Part shown: positions 6,109 through 7,800 of the stretch, piece after piece
Layout: every line of letters starts with the position of its first letter
How positions within the stretch are numbered: position 1 is the stretch's first letter
Assembly: GCA_012513005.1 (NCBI GenBank)
Contig: JAAZCZ010000134.1
Span: 1 to 7,800, forward strand
Origin: Oscillospiraceae bacterium
GTDB taxonomy: Bacteria > Bacillota > Clostridia > Oscillospirales > Oscillospiraceae
DNA length: 7,800 bases
Direction of reading: 5' to 3'
Made by a program: the position numbers and the translations under genes
Notes under the pieces: model-generated
What the model saw: the letters and a program-made list of their open reading frames with translations, nothing else
Database searches by the model: none
What the model was told of the DNA's origin: nothing

Positions 6109-6795
6109 ATGAGGAAATATTCTGTTGCGATAGACGGTCCTTCCGGCGCCGGCAAAAGCACAATGGCAAGGGCTGCGGCAGAGCATTTTGGATTTATTTA
6201 TGTTGACACCGGTGCAATATACAGAACACTGGGACATGCAGCGATCGAAAAACAGATTTTATTGCAAGATGAAAACGAAATTAATGCTTTGCTCGCCTCG
6301 GTTTCCATAAACATTGCTTATGGATCCGATGGTGTTCAAAAAATGATTTTAAACGGGACTGATGTCTCTGATAAAATAAGAACTCCCGAGATATCTTTGG
6401 CAGCATCTAAAATATCTGCCTATCCCTCTGTCAGACTTTTTCTTTTGGATATGCAAAGAGATATGGCTAAGGAAAACAGCGTTGTTATGGACGGGCGTGA
6501 TATCGGAACGGTTGTATTGCCTAATGCTGATATCAAGATATTTTTAACTGCAAGTCCCGAGGTCAGAGCTTCACGCAGATATGCAGAGCTTTTAGCTAAG
6601 GGCACAGACATAAGCTACGAAAGAGTATTAGCTGAGATAATAGAGCGCGACACCAACGATTCGTCAAGAAAGACCGCGCCTTTAAAAATGGCAAGTGGCG
6701 CTATCTTGCTTGATACCGGAAACTTGACTTTAGAAGAGAGCAAAAAGAAAATCATAGAGCTTATTGAAAGCAGATTGGAAGGCTACAGTGACTAA
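6109..6795 (+). CDS. cmk: Cytidylate kinase
   Basis: Cmk phosphorylates CMP and dCMP with ATP, in the cytoplasm, to recycle pyrimidine nucleotides from RNA and phospholipid turnover. The P-loop GPSGAGKS is at 10-17. The CMP-binding region includes YVDTGAIYRT (31-40), a GRDIGT motif (129-134) and RASRRYAEL (153-161). The lid-side segment ERDTNDSSRKTAPL (179-192) carries the catalytic and phosphate-contacting arginines typical of the family. The length of 228 residues is standard for the bacterial enzyme and the protein looks complete. An AGGAG ribosome binding site (6095-6099) sits 9 bases before the ATG, within the last codons of the flavoprotein gene. The 3' end overlaps plsC by 8 bases, giving probable coupling. 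Confidence 0.97.
   Translation: MRKYSVAIDGPSGAGKSTMARAAAEHFGFIYVDTGAIYRTLGHAAIEKQILLQDENEINALLASVSINIAYGSDGVQKMILNGTDVSDKIRTPEISLAASKISAYPSVRLFLLDMQRDMAKENSVVMDGRDIGTVVLPNADIKIFLTASPEVRASRRYAELLAKGTDISYERVLAEIIERDTNDSSRKTAPLKMASGAILLDTGNLTLEESKKKIIELIESRLEGYSD
6777..6782 (+). promoter_or_regulatory. Ribosome binding site deciding the plsC start
   Basis: GGAAGG lies 5 bases before the GTG at 6788. This favours GTG 6788 over the TTG at 6764, which would add eight residues without similarity to the family and lacks a good site. Confidence 0.65.
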
Positions 6796-7396
6796 AGAAA
6801 TCATAGAAAAAGAAAATAAGACTTATCGCGTGTGGTTTCACATACTTAAATTCATTGTACTTTTGTTTTATCCTTATAAATCTTCAGGCTGGGAGAATAT
6901 GCCTGATAGGTCGGCAATTTTGTGTGCAAATCATTCTAATTACATTGATCCTTTTTTAATTGCAGCGCATTCCGGGCAGGATGCCGGTATCAGATTCATG
7001 GCAAAAATAGAGCTCTCAAGAATTCCGGTTTTAGGGTACATACTAAAAAGACTGGGTGTCATTTTCATTGATCGCAAAACAAGCGATTTAAATGCAATAA
7101 GAGCCACAATAAAGTACCTAAAAGCCGACCAAAAGGTTTTTATCTTTCCGGAAGGAACACGCTCCAATTCGGAAAACTCGGTTTCAGCAAAAACAGGCGC
7201 AATCAGAATAGCTGCAAAAACCGGTGCGCCAATTGTCCCTATATATATTCCAAGAGACAAGAAACTGTTTTCAAAAGGCACAATAATAATGGGAAAACCG
7301 TACTTTATTAGTAAAACCGAAGATTTAGACTTGGAAATTGCTGCTGATGAGCTTATGGAGAAGATAAGAAATCTTCAAAACGAGGCAGTAAGTTGA
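6788..7396 (+). CDS. plsC: 1-acyl-sn-glycerol-3-phosphate acyltransferase
   Basis: PlsC acylates lysophosphatidic acid at the sn-2 position to give phosphatidic acid, the parent of membrane phospholipids, at the inner face of the membrane. From the GTG start the protein has 202 residues. The four acyltransferase blocks are visible: NHSNYID (48-54) with the catalytic H49 and D54, the MAKIELSRIPVLGYILKRLG block (71-90), FPEGTRS (120-126), and GAPIVPIYI (146-154). A hydrophobic segment (about 17-30) near the N-terminus probably anchors it. It is shorter than E. coli PlsC but normal for Gram-positive homologues. It overlaps cmk by 8 bases and ispH by 4. A related acyltransferase with other substrate preference cannot be excluded. 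Confidence 0.93.
   Translation: MTKEIIEKENKTYRVWFHILKFIVLLFYPYKSSGWENMPDRSAILCANHSNYIDPFLIAAHSGQDAGIRFMAKIELSRIPVLGYILKRLGVIFIDRKTSDLNAIRATIKYLKADQKVFIFPEGTRSNSENSVSAKTGAIRIAAKTGAPIVPIYIPRDKKLFSKGTIIMGKPYFISKTEDLDLEIAADELMEKIRNLQNEAVS
7382..7385 (+). promoter_or_regulatory. Ribosome binding site for ispH
   Basis: GAGG ends 7 bases before the TTG at 7393. It lies within the last codons of plsC, and the TTGA overlap (7393-7396) joins the ispH start with the plsC stop. Confidence 0.65.
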
Positions 7397-7800
7397 GCAA
7401 AATTATTTTAGCAAAAAGTGCAGGTTTTTGTTTCGGAGTTTCGCGTTCGGTAAAAATTGCGGAGCAGGAGCTTAAAAGTGGCAAATGCTTTAGCTTGGGG
7501 CCGTTAATTCATAATGAAAGCGTTGTCAGAAATCTTGAAAATCAGGGACTTTTAGTTATTAATTCACCTGAAGAAGCCGTGCCCGGCAGCCGAGTAATTA
7601 TAAGAGCTCACGGAGTTTCAGAAAGCGAAATTGAAAGCATAAAAAATAAAGGTGCTAAGGTTATTGATGCAACTTGTCCGTATGTCAAGAAGATACACGA
7701 AATAGTTGAAGAGGCGTCAAAGCTTGGGAAACACGTAATAATTATTGGCGAAAAAGAGCACCCTGAGGTAAACGGAATATACGGAAGGTGTAATAGTGCT
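7393..7800 (+). CDS. ispH: 4-hydroxy-3-methylbut-2-enyl diphosphate reductase, N-terminal part (cut by window edge)
   Basis: IspH (LytB) is the last enzyme of the MEP pathway; it reduces HMBPP to IPP and DMAPP with a 4Fe-4S cluster. The first 136 codons are in the window and remain open to base 7800. The visible ligands match the family: C13 in AGFCFGV and C95 in DATCPYV for the cluster, and H40 in GPLIHNES, H73 in RAHGVS, and H123 and E125 in EHPEV for the substrate pocket. The third cysteine is expected further on. The start is TTG, overlapping the plsC stop by 4 bases, since residues from KIILAKSAGFCFGV on match the usual N-terminus. In many Clostridia this protein is fused to ribosomal S1-type repeats; the window ends too early to tell. 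Confidence 0.96.
   Translation, partial: MSKIILAKSAGFCFGVSRSVKIAEQELKSGKCFSLGPLIHNESVVRNLENQGLLVINSPEEAVPGSRVIIRAHGVSESEIESIKNKGAKVIDATCPYVKKIHEIVEEASKLGKHVIIIGEKEHPEVNGIYGRCNSA

Noticed and set aside
6764..6787. A TTG start at 6764 for plsC
   Set aside because: The GTG at 6788 has GGAAGG at a good distance, and the eight added residues look like out-of-frame cmk sequence.
1..7800. Mobile elements, CRISPR arrays, phage or defence genes, tRNA or other RNA genes
   Set aside because: The window is almost fully occupied by recognisable housekeeping genes, and no repeats, transposase motifs or tRNA-like folds were seen. The composition looks even by eye.

Overview
The window reads as chromosomal housekeeping DNA from an AT-rich, low-GC Gram-positive bacterium, most likely a member of the Clostridia near the Oscillospiraceae/Ruminococcaceae. 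The main reasons are a GerW-type spore protein next to a DUF2953 protein (the YtfI-YtfJ pair of Bacillus), an ScpA with an extra segment before its FEGPL motif, strong AGGAGGTGAT-like ribosome binding sites with frequent GTG and TTG starts, and the cmk-plsC-ispH order that is familiar in Clostridia. The taxonomic placement is inference.

Layout: a short leader (1-88) carries a good sigma-A-type promoter with an extended -10. Eleven genes follow, all on the plus strand, with gaps of at most 43 bases and several overlaps. They are: a membrane M50 site-2 protease homologue (89-769), scpA (783-1574), scpB (1576-2196), a DUF2953 membrane protein with a lysine-rich segment (2197-2886), gerW (2855-3235), an RluB-type 23S rRNA pseudouridine synthase (3263-3973), an RpiR/MurR-family regulator (4017-4880), an HI0933-type FAD protein (4861-6105), cmk (6109-6795), plsC (6788-7396) and the first 136 codons of ispH (7393 to the window edge). 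No terminator-like GC hairpin with a T-run was seen between the genes, so the whole stretch could be one transcription unit, though internal promoters cannot be excluded.

Functionally the cluster combines chromosome segregation (ScpA and ScpB with SMC), spore and envelope functions (DUF2953, GerW, possibly the M50 protein), ribosome maturation (RluB), pyrimidine nucleotide supply (Cmk), phospholipid synthesis (PlsC) and isoprenoid precursor synthesis by the MEP route (IspH). The RpiR regulator overlaps the flavoprotein gene by about 20 bases and is the least expected member.

I saw no RNA genes, CRISPR arrays, insertion sequences, phage genes, defence genes or long repeats. I do not find a clearly undescribed system here. 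The points most worth checking are the altered ligand-site motifs of the RpiR protein, the DUF2953-GerW coupled pair with its polylysine tract, and whether ispH continues into an S1-domain fusion beyond the window.
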